NCBI GenBank assembly: GCA_944389135.1
Contig: CALXLG010000003.1
Span: 1-51,487 of the forward strand
DNA length: 51,487 nucleotides
Reading direction: 5' to 3'
Origin: an uncultured Alphaproteobacteria bacterium
GTDB taxonomy: Bacteria > Pseudomonadota > Alphaproteobacteria > Rs-D84
The first letter of the stretch is position 1, and the number at the start of each line of letters is the position of its first letter. Positions 36,886-44,763 of this stretch are shown one piece after another. The translations under genes were made by a program, and so were the position numbers. The notes below the pieces were generated by a model, which was not told the origin of the DNA, did no database searches, and was given only the letters and a program-made list of their open reading frames with translations.

Positions 36886-37085
36886 AATTACCAAGCGCAC
36901 TGATAAAAACTGTCAAAAACGGAATTGTGTCTTATAAAGATGTTGCTATTTTTCAAAAACCGAGCAATCTAATCAAAATGCTTAAACTAGACAGACCAAT
37001 TTATTCAGATTTATGCCGTGTCGGAATATCAGGCATTTTATTTGCGGATAACACCGCAAAGCAAAAACCGAGCTATATAGCTTAA
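36886..37085 (+). pseudogene. Unidentified coding remnant at the prophage edge
   Basis: A plus-strand frame ending at 37085 reads PSALIKTVKNGIVSYKDVAI, then LIKMLKLDRPIYSDLCRVGI and a stop, with the texture of a real protein C-terminus. It has no start of its own and merges into the antisense of the holin piece. No family is recognised. Confidence 0.25.
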
Positions 37086-37117
37086 TATTAGACAAACTCT
37101 AAACAACAAACGAAAAA

Positions 37118-37190
37118 CCGCAGATTTCTGCGGATTTTTTATCGTCTGGCGGCTGCCTTATTTTTATGCAAAATTGGATGAAAGTCGCTC
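37118..37190 (+). repeat. Right copy of the imperfect 73-bp direct repeat
   Basis: The CCGCAG/CTGCGG terminator and the TTTTTATGCAAAATTGGATG phrase of 28017-28089 return here in the same orientation. Together the copies bound a 9.1-kb surface-protein and prophage-scrap segment. Confidence 0.6.
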
Positions 37191-37203
37191 TCGACACCCA
37201 GCA

Positions 37204-37243
37204 CAAAATACAAAAAACTTCCTGCCATATTGACAGGAAGTTG
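37204..37243 (-). terminator. Terminator of the YadA-like gene
   Basis: On the minus strand a nine-base stem (ACTTCCTGT and its complement around an AATATGG-type loop) is followed by a run of T. It lies about 35 bp after the stop codon. Confidence 0.8.
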
Positions 37244-37275
37244 ACAGCTTTTGATTTTCAATCGCAGGTTTAGCT

Positions 37276-38820
37276 TTAGAACAATTTGAATTTATAATTT
37301 GTTCCAGCTCTGAAACTTACATTAGAATCAGACAAACCTGCCGCAGCGTTAACAGACCATCTGTCCGTCAAGCCCAACGCAGCCCCAAAGGCAACCGCCG
37401 ATTGAGAGTTATAATAACCATACCCCCCACCAACAGATAATTCGCCCTTGTCAACGTCAGAGACCGCAACCGCCGACATAGCAGCCGTACTGGCAATACC
37501 AGCTGATAGTTCTTTTTCCAACGTATTTACGCGGTTATCCGTATAAGCATTTGCTGCCCTTAACGTCAATTCACTTTGGGCATCTGTATACGCTTTCGCC
37601 GCCCCCAAGGTCAGTTCGTCACCAGCAATACGGCCTGCTGTTTCTTGGGCAATTGCCGCCGTATTTGTTGCGATTTTACCGTCCAACACTGCTTCTGCTG
37701 CTGTCGCGCGCTCTGCTTCTGCGGTTATCGCATCAGTATTTGCGGTAATTCTGTCACCCAAGGCTTCTTCCGCAGCTGTCGCCCGGTCTGTTTCAGTTGC
37801 AATCGCATCAGATATCGCCCCTCCTTCTGCCAAAGAGTCATTTATTGCAGAATTAGCACCGTTTTCAATTGTTTCTAAAATTGGCGCATCATATGTGCCC
37901 TTGGCAGCATTATACAAGGCTTCTTCCGCTGCTTGTTGATTTGCCGCATTCTGCTGATTTGCCTGCGCCTGTGCCAACAAGTCCTCTGCTTCACCGACGG
38001 TTGCAAAATTATCGTTCAGACCTTGAATTATATCGCTGTCAGCATTAAATATATCTTGCGCAGCATCAAAGTTTGTCTGTTCCGTTACCCAGTTTGCAGC
38101 GGTCGTTGATACGTTTGATTCAAAAATCGCTTTGTCAGAATCATATTCGGCTTTCAAGTTTGTGAATAAAGTTTCCAATTCGGACCCGGCATCTGGCGTT
38201 TGAACTGCCCCGTCCATATTTAACAACTGTGAACCATCAGGTGACAATTTATATTGTGTACCCGTACTTAAAGCGGCCGTATACATACCACCGTCCAAAC
38301 TGGTAACATCTTCGCCATTAATTTGTGCGCTGCCGTTCGTTGTTGTAACAACTATACCGCCGGCAGATGCAGACAAAGTCTGTTCTGTTACCATATTTTG
38401 TGCTGTTTCACCTAATGTAACAGTGTCGCCGTTACCATTCTTGTAAGAATAGTTGTTTCTGTCAATTGTTGCCCCAGCAACGATTTCTTGGGTTGTGGTT
38501 ACATCGCCTGTTGCCGTGGACGTACCGGTAAAATCACTTTGTTCTGGTATACCAGTAGAAAAATCTGCCGTACCGCCGTCTTTATCGGTATAGGTAAATT
38601 TTGTCATATCAGGATTCGTTCCATATGCAACGTCAGAAACGGTGGAACCGTCAGACGCCTCATACGAATATGTTGTATCAGCCAAAGGATCAGATACGTT
38701 AGCAATGGTTTCACCATCTTCTTTTGTATAATTACCTGCAAAAGTAACATCCGTTGCAGCGTTTGCCGCGCAAGAAATACTTATTGCAAATAACGATGTT
38801 AAAAAAACATGTTTTTTCAT
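37276..38820 (-). CDS. YadA-like trimeric autotransporter adhesin
   Basis: The 514-residue protein starts with a Sec signal (ends AANA). A threonine- and glycine-rich passenger (to about 230) follows, then an alanine-rich coiled-coil stalk with heptad-like units (ATAAEEALGDRITANTDAI, AKAYTDAQSELTLRAANAYT). It closes with a YadA-type anchor: SVGGGYGYYNSQSAVAFG, WSVNAAAGLSD and a terminal KFKLF. Three copies would form one outer-membrane barrel. AAAAGGAA precedes the start. Confidence 0.85.
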   Translation of the reverse strand: MKKHVFLTSLFAISISCAANAATDVTFAGNYTKEDGETIANVSDPLADTTYSYEASDGSTVSDVAYGTNPDMTKFTYTDKDGGTADFSTGIPEQSDFTGTSTATGDVTTTQEIVAGATIDRNNYSYKNGNGDTVTLGETAQNMVTEQTLSASAGGIVVTTTNGSAQINGEDVTSLDGGMYTAALSTGTQYKLSPDGSQLLNMDGAVQTPDAGSELETLFTNLKAEYDSDKAIFESNVSTTAANWVTEQTNFDAAQDIFNADSDIIQGLNDNFATVGEAEDLLAQAQANQQNAANQQAAEEALYNAAKGTYDAPILETIENGANSAINDSLAEGGAISDAIATETDRATAAEEALGDRITANTDAITAEAERATAAEAVLDGKIATNTAAIAQETAGRIAGDELTLGAAKAYTDAQSELTLRAANAYTDNRVNTLEKELSAGIASTAAMSAVAVSDVDKGELSVGGGYGYYNSQSAVAFGAALGLTDRWSVNAAAGLSDSNVSFRAGTNYKFKLF

Positions 38821-38849
38821 AAGTTTTCCTTTTTGTTAGTACTTCACAT

Positions 38850-38868
38850 ACGTTTAAACACTAAACGT
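38850..38868. promoter_or_regulatory. ACGTTTA-N5-TAAACGT dyad upstream of the adhesin gene
   Basis: This perfect 7-bp inverted repeat lies 30 bp before the adhesin start. It overlaps a possible minus-strand -10 (TTTAGT, 17 bp after TTGTGA), so a regulator binding here could block transcription. Confidence 0.4.
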
Positions 38869-39084
38869 TCACAGGAAATATGTCACAAACCAACGATTGT
38901 GTCCCTACTAGCAAAATCAGAAAAAACAAACATGCAACAAGACCCCTACAAACTTCTGTATCAATTGAAAAACAGGCGTTTTTTTATTCTTGGGTGCAAA
39001 TAAATAAATTTAGAAAAAAAGTAGTTGATTTAATCGTTCTATTAAATTGACCAATTGTACAACAACTTAACGAGGGAGTTTTTT

Positions 39085-39684
39085 ATGGCTATCATAGGTT
39101 ATATCCGCGTCAGTTCTTGCAAGCAGACGCACGAACATCAAAAATATGAAATAGAGCAATTCGCTAAACTTCATAACATAAAAATAGATACTTGGGTGCA
39201 AGAAACCATTTCTTCCAGAAAGCCTCTTAACAAAAGACAACTGGGGAATCTGTTGGACGAATTATACCCCGGCGATATCTTGATTGCTTGCGAAATATCC
39301 CGGCTGGGTCGTTCTCTGCTGGAAGTAATGAAAATTCTGGAACAGTGCCTTAATAAAAATTGCCAAGTGTGGACGATAAAAGAAAACTATCGGTTGGGAA
39401 ACGATATCCAATCCAAAGTCATGGCGTTCGCTTTCGGCCTGTCTGCCGAAATAGAACGCAACCTTATCAGTCAACGAACCAAGGCTTCGTTGGACAGCAT
39501 CAAAGCTTCTGGTAAAAAACTGGGGCGACCGTTTGCGGCACAATCAAAAAAATTAAAGTTGTCCAAAAACACAAAAAAAATCAAACTCTTGTTGAATAAC
39601 GGTGTATCTAAAAACCAGATTGCAAAACTTATGGGGGTACAAAATATAACTTTACGCAGATTCTTGCAACGTTTGGATTTATAA
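39085..39684 (+). CDS. Serine site-specific recombinase (invertase/resolvase)
   Basis: I use the ATG at 39085 (GAGGGAG 7-8 nt upstream). The protein of 199 residues has the nucleophile in GYIRVSSCKQT, the RLGRSLLEV and IKENYRL motifs, the E helix (FGLSAEIERNLISQRTKASL) and a C-terminal helix-turn-helix (GVSKNQIAKLMGVQNITLRRF). It belongs to the small invertase/resolvase group. It stands alone between the adhesin and DUF378, reading away from the adhesin; no partner inverted sites were found by eye. Confidence 0.9.
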   Translation: MAIIGYIRVSSCKQTHEHQKYEIEQFAKLHNIKIDTWVQETISSRKPLNKRQLGNLLDELYPGDILIACEISRLGRSLLEVMKILEQCLNKNCQVWTIKENYRLGNDIQSKVMAFAFGLSAEIERNLISQRTKASLDSIKASGKKLGRPFAAQSKKLKLSKNTKKIKLLLNNGVSKNQIAKLMGVQNITLRRFLQRLDL

Positions 39685-39704
39685 AAAAACGCCCCAGTGG
39701 GGCG
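39682..39704 (-). terminator. Terminator after the DUF378 gene
   Basis: CGCCCC/GGGGCG with an ACT loop is followed on the minus strand by seven T. Confidence 0.75.
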
Positions 39705-39731
39705 GATGACATGAATTATTGTTTTTCTGTT

Positions 39732-39938
39732 TTATTTATTAGACATTTTTTCAACCAGCATGATTATCAACCATACTAATGCCGCAATACCAACCAAACT
39801 GTATACTATACTGCTGGCAAGCGTCGCAGGCCCAAATATAAACGCAACTAGGTCAAAACCAAATATACCTATCAGTCCCCAGTTCAAAGCACCGATAAAG
39901 GTCAACGGTTTTAAAACATAGTCTGTCAGCCCTCTCAT
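39732..39938 (-). CDS. DUF378 family small membrane protein
   Basis: The ATG at 39938 follows AAGGAG by 6 nt and is preferred to the upstream start. The 68-residue protein has two helices (LTFIGALNWGLIGIFGFDLV and IVYSLVGIAALVWLIIML) with the family phrase GALNWGL. The function of the family is unknown; it is an inner-membrane protein. Confidence 0.85.
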   Translation of the reverse strand: MRGLTDYVLKPLTFIGALNWGLIGIFGFDLVAFIFGPATLASSIVYSLVGIAALVWLIIMLVEKMSNK

Positions 39939-40073
39939 CTTTTTCTCCTTTTCAAGGGTTGTTAAAAGTGTCACTAAGACAATATAATTATAAACTTTTT
40001 TTCAACGACCGTTCAATCACAATACTGGACTTAGGAAAAGGTACCTATCCCGCAGCTTCCTGCGGTTTTATCT

Positions 40074-40149
40074 TGGTGGGGACACAGGGACTCGAACCCT
40101 GGACCCAATGATTAAAAGTCATTTGCTCTACCAACTGAGCTATGTCCCC
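40074..40149 (-). tRNA. tRNA-Lys(UUU)
   Basis: The minus strand gives a complete 76-nt cloverleaf: acceptor GGGGACA/TGTCCCC, D-arm GCTCAGTTGGTAGAGC, anticodon loop CTTTTAA, T-loop TTCGAGT, discriminator A and encoded CCA. Two short frames crossing it are artefacts. Confidence 0.97.
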
Positions 40150-40155
40150 AAAACG

Positions 40156-40196
40156 GAACCAGAAAGAAGAACTTTTCAGTTCTTTTTCTGTGGTTC
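40156..40196 (-). other. Long imperfect hairpin directly upstream of tRNA-Lys
   Basis: GAACCACAGAAAAAGAACT folds back on AGTTCTTCTTTCTGGTTC with a GAAA loop, ending 6 bp before the tRNA. It may be a processing or antitermination signal. Upstream on the minus strand TTGCAA and a TCAAAAT-type -10 could be the tRNA promoter. Confidence 0.5.
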
Positions 40197-40261
40197 GGGG
40201 GCAATTTTGACATAAAAAAATATAAATTGCAAGAAAAAATACTATTTTTTTGTTTTTTATT

Positions 40262-40927
40262 TTATATTTTCCCCGCCTCCTCTGATGAATCAACATTTTC
40301 TGCACCCAAAGATATATCAGAACTGGTATCTTGCCACTCTATAACTCGTGATATTATATTCTTTACATGCTTCGCAACAATATGTTTATCACGATGAAGG
40401 TTATGCTCGGTAATTAAATGTAAAATTTCGCGACTTAATGACGACAATATCTGAGATTGTTCACTGGTTAAAACATTACCACGGCTTGCACGGTATAATA
40501 TTTCATCTATTTCATATCTATATGCACGAAGATTATTCATTTCTGCTCGTGTTATCTTTAATCGCTGTGCTATTTTCTTCAAGGACCAATCTTGCAATTT
40601 ATTAAAACTTTCTAAGTGTACGTTTACTTTCAAACCCAGCGAATGACGCAAGAAAACCACTATGTTCAAAATCAAAGAATTTACTTTATCTGTAATATTA
40701 GTCGCCAAAGTTCTGTTAACTTGTTTTGAAATTCTGTAATTCGTATAATCATATAGTAAAAAAACAAGCGGTATAGAAAGCAAAGAAGCCGCTATATTAT
40801 CTATCAAACCACTGACATTGGGGTCTTTTACCTTGTCCAAAGATATCAAGAATAAAGTAATTCCACCAATTACAGATAATAAGTAAGGAATAGTCCTTAA
40901 TAAAAGATTCTTTAACATGGTATTCAT
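40262..40927 (-). CDS. Uncharacterised two-helix membrane protein
   Basis: The 221-residue protein has two N-terminal membrane helices (LLRTIPYLLSVIGGITLFLI and IAASLLSIPLVFLLYDY). A long cytosolic helical part follows (NRTLATNITDKVNSLILNI; EMNNLRAYRYEIDEILYRAS) with an acidic end. No family is recognised. No clear ribosome site is seen; MLKNLL three codons later is an alternative start. It lies upstream of tRNA-Lys on the same strand. Confidence 0.65.
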   Translation of the reverse strand: MNTMLKNLLLRTIPYLLSVIGGITLFLISLDKVKDPNVSGLIDNIAASLLSIPLVFLLYDYTNYRISKQVNRTLATNITDKVNSLILNIVVFLRHSLGLKVNVHLESFNKLQDWSLKKIAQRLKITRAEMNNLRAYRYEIDEILYRASRGNVLTSEQSQILSSLSREILHLITEHNLHRDKHIVAKHVKNIISRVIEWQDTSSDISLGAENVDSSEEAGKI

Positions 40928-40998
40928 AATTCAGATTTTATAAAAAAATACCCCGCAAAGGACACAAGAACCCTTTCCTGCACTTACAGATGAAAAAC

Positions 40999-41027
40999 TT
41001 GAAAAAACATACAAAAAACACTATAAT
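40999..41027 (+). promoter_or_regulatory. Strong sigma-70-type promoter
   Basis: TTGAAA (40999-41004), a 17-bp spacer and a perfect TATAAT (41022-41027) lie 34 bp before the GTG of the 564-aa gene. Confidence 0.8.
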
Positions 41028-41060
41028 TTATAAGATAAGGATAAACCAAAGGGTACTTTT

Positions 41061-42755
41061 GTGGCAGATTTTGAAAAATTTATACATGATTTAGCATTTC
41101 AATTAAATCTATCACTGATGGACGATGCACAACGTGCCAGATTAGCTGATTATAAAAAAAAGAACAATGCCACAAAAGATCAAAACTCTTGGAATCCGGA
41201 AGCTGCGCTTCCAGATCCAACAAATCCTGAGTATGACATAAGCACGCCTGACGATTGGCAAAAGCTATATGAAAGCTTTCAAAACGTTTTATATTCTCTT
41301 AACTCCGAAAGAAAAGGGGCAACAAGATATCATGAAGATGTTGAAAAATTCCTAGATAAATTTTACGGGGTCGGAAAATGTATAGCCCCCTTCGAAGTGT
41401 CTTCAGATATAACAAGTATATTAACTCCTGCCCACGCAACAGCTTTTGCAGCATATTTGAACACGATACGAGCACACCTAGAAGCAAACGATATTCCTTC
41501 TGCATCTACAGATAAATTAATAAAAAAATTAAATGATGGTTCATTTAAAACGGACAAAAAAGCACTGGATATATTAAGAGCAGTTTGTGCACGAATAATA
41601 TATGATAGTACCGCACTTCCTCCACCACCGATTACGCTTGCAGACATTACCACATTATATGAAAAAAGCGGTCAAGGAAGACCAGCGACAACTGTTGAAA
41701 TATCTAACTTTCAAGCAAACTATACCGAACTTGTAAAGGGTATTATAACAAAATCAGAAGTTTTTAATGCTTTTTCTACTAAAGATGACGCAAGATTGAT
41801 AAGCTATTCTATTGATCAGGCTTTACGTCAATCTAATTATACAAGTCCAGATAGTAAGAATTTCCTGCCTCCATTGTATAAAGATAGAAAACGTTTTTTT
41901 GATAGAGCTAAAAAGAAAATAAACGATTGGGAAAAAGACTATTTTGGCAGATGGCGTTCAAGACATGAAAGACATATTTATTCTACGAATGCATCATATA
42001 TTGTATCTGGAATAATAGATAACAAAATACGCCCAACAGATGGTTTAGGGAAAATATTAGAAAATACAGACAAAATTAAATCCAAACTGGCGCCCAAAGC
42101 TAAAACCGAATTTGATTATTTTGTAAAAGTATTAAACAAATTATCTAAAACAAAAGCATTTGCAGAAGCCACTAAAGACGGCGATCAGATGAGATATCTT
42201 GTTCAAGAAATCATAAAAGATGCCGTTCATAACGATAAAATAAATGAGGCAAAAACTGTACTTGAAACATTGGCAATGGTTAGATATGGCGCCACCACAT
42301 CTTCTGTAAGAGATAAATTAAAAGAAGCAACCAAGGACTTTGCTATATTCGGCGATAAAAGTTTATCTTTTAACCAAAAAAGCGAAGGAATACAAGTTGT
42401 TACAAGTGCATTTGATAAACTTATAAAATCCGCAGGCATTTTGGCTTTTGAAACTGCTAATTTTATAAAGAACAAATTAGTAAGACAAAAAGGCGTAAAA
42501 TTTAAGAACGGCACAAAAAGAATTAAAGAATCTATGGGTTCTATTGAATACGCAGACCCAGCAAAACGAACACAGATGGAAGAACTTTTTGCTTTCTGGG
42601 ATTTTGTAAATAGTTCTATATCCAAAGACTATAAAATATTCAGACGGCATTCCAAAGTCCAAAAATCTATGACAGAAATACCTACGGGGGGAACAGCAAG
42701 ACCAATAGATGATATGTTTACACAATTTTATACTACAAACTCTATTGGAAGGTGA
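41061..42755 (+). CDS. Uncharacterised 564-aa protein
   Basis: The GTG start follows AAAGGG by 6-7 nt and a near-consensus promoter. The protein is lysine-rich, soluble and mostly helical. It has no signal peptide or membrane segment. A proline patch (STALPPPPITL) and a basic W/R-rich segment (KKINDWEKDYFGRWRSRHER) stand out. It precedes a phage-tail-type gene, so it could be a phage structural or cell-envelope partner, but I recognise no family and claim no function. Confidence 0.7.
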   Translation: MADFEKFIHDLAFQLNLSLMDDAQRARLADYKKKNNATKDQNSWNPEAALPDPTNPEYDISTPDDWQKLYESFQNVLYSLNSERKGATRYHEDVEKFLDKFYGVGKCIAPFEVSSDITSILTPAHATAFAAYLNTIRAHLEANDIPSASTDKLIKKLNDGSFKTDKKALDILRAVCARIIYDSTALPPPPITLADITTLYEKSGQGRPATTVEISNFQANYTELVKGIITKSEVFNAFSTKDDARLISYSIDQALRQSNYTSPDSKNFLPPLYKDRKRFFDRAKKKINDWEKDYFGRWRSRHERHIYSTNASYIVSGIIDNKIRPTDGLGKILENTDKIKSKLAPKAKTEFDYFVKVLNKLSKTKAFAEATKDGDQMRYLVQEIIKDAVHNDKINEAKTVLETLAMVRYGATTSSVRDKLKEATKDFAIFGDKSLSFNQKSEGIQVVTSAFDKLIKSAGILAFETANFIKNKLVRQKGVKFKNGTKRIKESMGSIEYADPAKRTQMEELFAFWDFVNSSISKDYKIFRRHSKVQKSMTEIPTGGTARPIDDMFTQFYTTNSIGR

Positions 42756-42770
42756 TCAATTTACGAACGC

Positions 42771-42799
42771 TTGATTTTTTTGACGATTTATGCTATAAT
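42771..42799 (+). promoter_or_regulatory. Promoter of the MTD-like gene
   Basis: TTGATT (42771-42776), 17 bp, perfect TATAAT (42794-42799). The first transcribed bases would run straight into the hairpin at 42815-42840. Confidence 0.7.
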
Positions 42800-42814
42800 T
42801 ATTAACACAATCTA

Positions 42815-42840
42815 ATCACCCTGTCGGGTGATTTTTTTTA
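42815..42840 (+). terminator. Intrinsic terminator inside the leader of the MTD-like gene
   Basis: ATCACCC/GGGTGAT with a TGTC loop is followed by eight or more T. It ends the 564-aa transcript and also sits 10-35 nt after the predicted start of the next transcript, so it could act as an early attenuator. Confidence 0.7.
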
Positions 42841-42872
42841 TTTCCACTTTTAATATAACAAAAGGATTTTTT

Positions 42873-43445
42873 ATGGCACGAATACTTCAAATTCGTCGCG
42901 GTTCAACCGCACAAAACAATAATTTTACAGGACTGGCAGGCGAAATCACATTTGATACAGAAGAAAAAACTTTGCGTGTACATGACGGCGAAACGCTGGG
43001 TGGTTTTACACTTGCGCGTGCTGACAAAGAATCTTCTGGAACTAGCGAAAACTTTGACATTAATTCCGTACCTGACGAATTCTGGCAAAGTCTGTTTGAT
43101 AAGTTTGCCCCAACACCACTGAATCTATTAGAAAGCAGATTAGCAAACGTTTCTACTAATTCTTCTTTGGAGTATATTTTTAATACAGATAAAACCGCCA
43201 AAATAGTTCAAGTTTTCTTAGTATGCCAAACACCAGAAGCTGGATATAGTATCGGCGATGAAGTCGCAGCCTTTGGAATTGCAAACAGAACAAACCCACA
43301 GCCAATTACTTTCTATGATGAAAATGGCCTGCACGTTAGATTAATGATAAACCAAGAAAACTTTTGGGTCAGTCATAAAACAACTGGTGCCAGCACAAAT
43401 ATAACAAATGAAAATTGGAAAATTTTATTCAGAGTTTACTGTTGA
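42873..43445 (+). CDS. Protein with phage-tail MTD N-terminal domain
   Basis: The ATG at 42873 (AAAGGA 6 nt before) gives 190 residues. The N-terminus (ILQIRRGSTAQNNNFTGLAG, then EKTLRVHDGETLGGFTLAR) is the major-tropism-determinant/tail-fibre N-terminal domain of phages. The C-terminal half (VFLVCQTPEAGYSIGDEVAAF to FRVYC) resembles a small receptor-binding or structural domain. No other tail gene is nearby. It may be a stray fibre gene or domesticated surface protein. The stop overlaps the ackA -35. Confidence 0.75.
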   Translation: MARILQIRRGSTAQNNNFTGLAGEITFDTEEKTLRVHDGETLGGFTLARADKESSGTSENFDINSVPDEFWQSLFDKFAPTPLNLLESRLANVSTNSSLEYIFNTDKTAKIVQVFLVCQTPEAGYSIGDEVAAFGIANRTNPQPITFYDENGLHVRLMINQENFWVSHKTTGASTNITNENWKILFRVYC

Positions 43446-43470
43446 AACACACAAAATCATTTGCTATGCT
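43442..43470 (+). promoter_or_regulatory. ackA promoter
   Basis: TTGAAA (43442-43447), 17 bp, TATGCT (43465-43470). The ribosome site AAGGGG precedes the ATG at 43495. Confidence 0.8.
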
Positions 43471-43494
43471 GACCGCATATAAAAAGGGGTTAAA

Positions 43495-44736
43495 ATGTAC
43501 ATACTTGCTTTGAACTGTGGGTCTTCATCTTTGAAATACCAAGTATTTGATGCAGACTCTAAAAAAGCCATAGTCGGTGGAAATGTTGAAAAAATCGGTC
43601 TGCCAGATTCTTTCGTTACTCAGAAGTATCCAGACGGCACAAAACAACGCAAAGAAACAGAAATGAAAAATCACAACGAAGCGCTGAACGTTGTGCTGTT
43701 TATGTTACGTGAAGCATCCATTGACATGAACGAAATTGGTGGTGTTGGTCATCGCGTTGTTATGGGCGGTGATAAATTCGCATCTTCTGTTGAAATCACA
43801 GACGAAGTAATTAAAACAATTGATGAGCTTTCTTCTATTGCACCTTTGCATAATCCTGCTGCATTATTGGGTATTGTTACCGCAAAGCAATTATTACCAA
43901 ACGCAAAGCAAGTTGCTGTTTTTGATACAGCTTTTCATCAAACCATGCCAGATTATGCTTATCGTTATGCAGTACCAAGCGCATGGTACACAGAACTGGG
44001 CGTTCGTAAATACGGCTTCCACGGGACATCTCACTTATATGTATCAAAGCGTGCAGCAAAAATGTTGGGCAAACCAGCATCAGAATGCAATTTAATTACA
44101 CTGCATATAGGTTCTGGTGCATCTGCAACTGCAATCAGAAATGGTGTTTCTGTAGATACTTCTTTGGGTATGACACCGCTTGCAGGTTTAACAATGGGTA
44201 CAAGACCAGGTGATTTGGACCCAGGTGTTGTTCTGTATGTAATGCAACGTTTGAACTTAACACCAGACCAGATGCAAAAGCATTTGAATAAAGATTCTGG
44301 TTTACTTGGTTTAACAGAGTGCTTTGTTGACCGCCGTGATGTAGAAGAAAACAAAGATACTAACGACAAGTGCCGCTTGGCCATTGATATGGAAGCACAC
44401 AATGTAAAGAAATATATTGGTGCATTTATGGCAGAACTGGGACATGTTGACGCATTAGTCTTTACAGCAGGCGTCGGTGAAAACGATGATTATCTGCGTG
44501 AAAAATTCTGCAGTGGTTTGGAAGAACTGGGCATAAAGCTGGATAAAGAAAAAAATGCCGCAGCTCTTGCCCGTAAAGGTGTTGACGAAGCAGAAATCAG
44601 CACACCAGACAGTCGCGTAAAAATCTTTATGATTGCAACAAATGAAGAGTTAGTAATCGTAGAAGATACACTTGCAATTATGAACGGAACATATAATCCA
44701 AATCACTTGGAAATGGATTATTCGTTTGCAAAATAA
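43495..44736 (+). CDS. ackA: Acetate kinase
   Basis: It converts acetyl phosphate and ADP to acetate and ATP in the cytosol. The ASKHA-fold signatures are clear: LALNCGSSSLKY near the N-terminus, GHRVVMGG, FDTAFHQTMP, RKYGFHGTSHLYV, HIGSGASATAIRNG, DTSLGMTPLAGLTMGTRPGD and VFTAGVGEND. The length (413 residues) is normal. No pta gene is adjacent in the window. A strong terminator follows. Confidence 0.97.
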   Translation: MYILALNCGSSSLKYQVFDADSKKAIVGGNVEKIGLPDSFVTQKYPDGTKQRKETEMKNHNEALNVVLFMLREASIDMNEIGGVGHRVVMGGDKFASSVEITDEVIKTIDELSSIAPLHNPAALLGIVTAKQLLPNAKQVAVFDTAFHQTMPDYAYRYAVPSAWYTELGVRKYGFHGTSHLYVSKRAAKMLGKPASECNLITLHIGSGASATAIRNGVSVDTSLGMTPLAGLTMGTRPGDLDPGVVLYVMQRLNLTPDQMQKHLNKDSGLLGLTECFVDRRDVEENKDTNDKCRLAIDMEAHNVKKYIGAFMAELGHVDALVFTAGVGENDDYLREKFCSGLEELGIKLDKEKNAAALARKGVDEAEISTPDSRVKIFMIATNEELVIVEDTLAIMNGTYNPNHLEMDYSFAK

Positions 44737-44763
44737 AAAACGCCCGTTTGGGCGTTTTTTTTA
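44735..44763. terminator. Bidirectional terminator between ackA and the M48 gene
   Basis: AAAAAACGCCC-gttt-GGGCGTTTTTT is symmetric, serving ackA on plus and the peptidase gene on minus. Confidence 0.9.

Noticed and set aside
40045-40070. CCGCAG/CTGCGG hairpin after tRNA-Lys as its terminator
   Set aside because: The T run lies on the plus-strand side, where no upstream gene reads toward it; on minus no T run follows directly, so it was not called.
40045-40305. 86-codon frame crossing tRNA-Lys
   Set aside because: It is the translation of the tRNA and its hairpin leader, an artefact.
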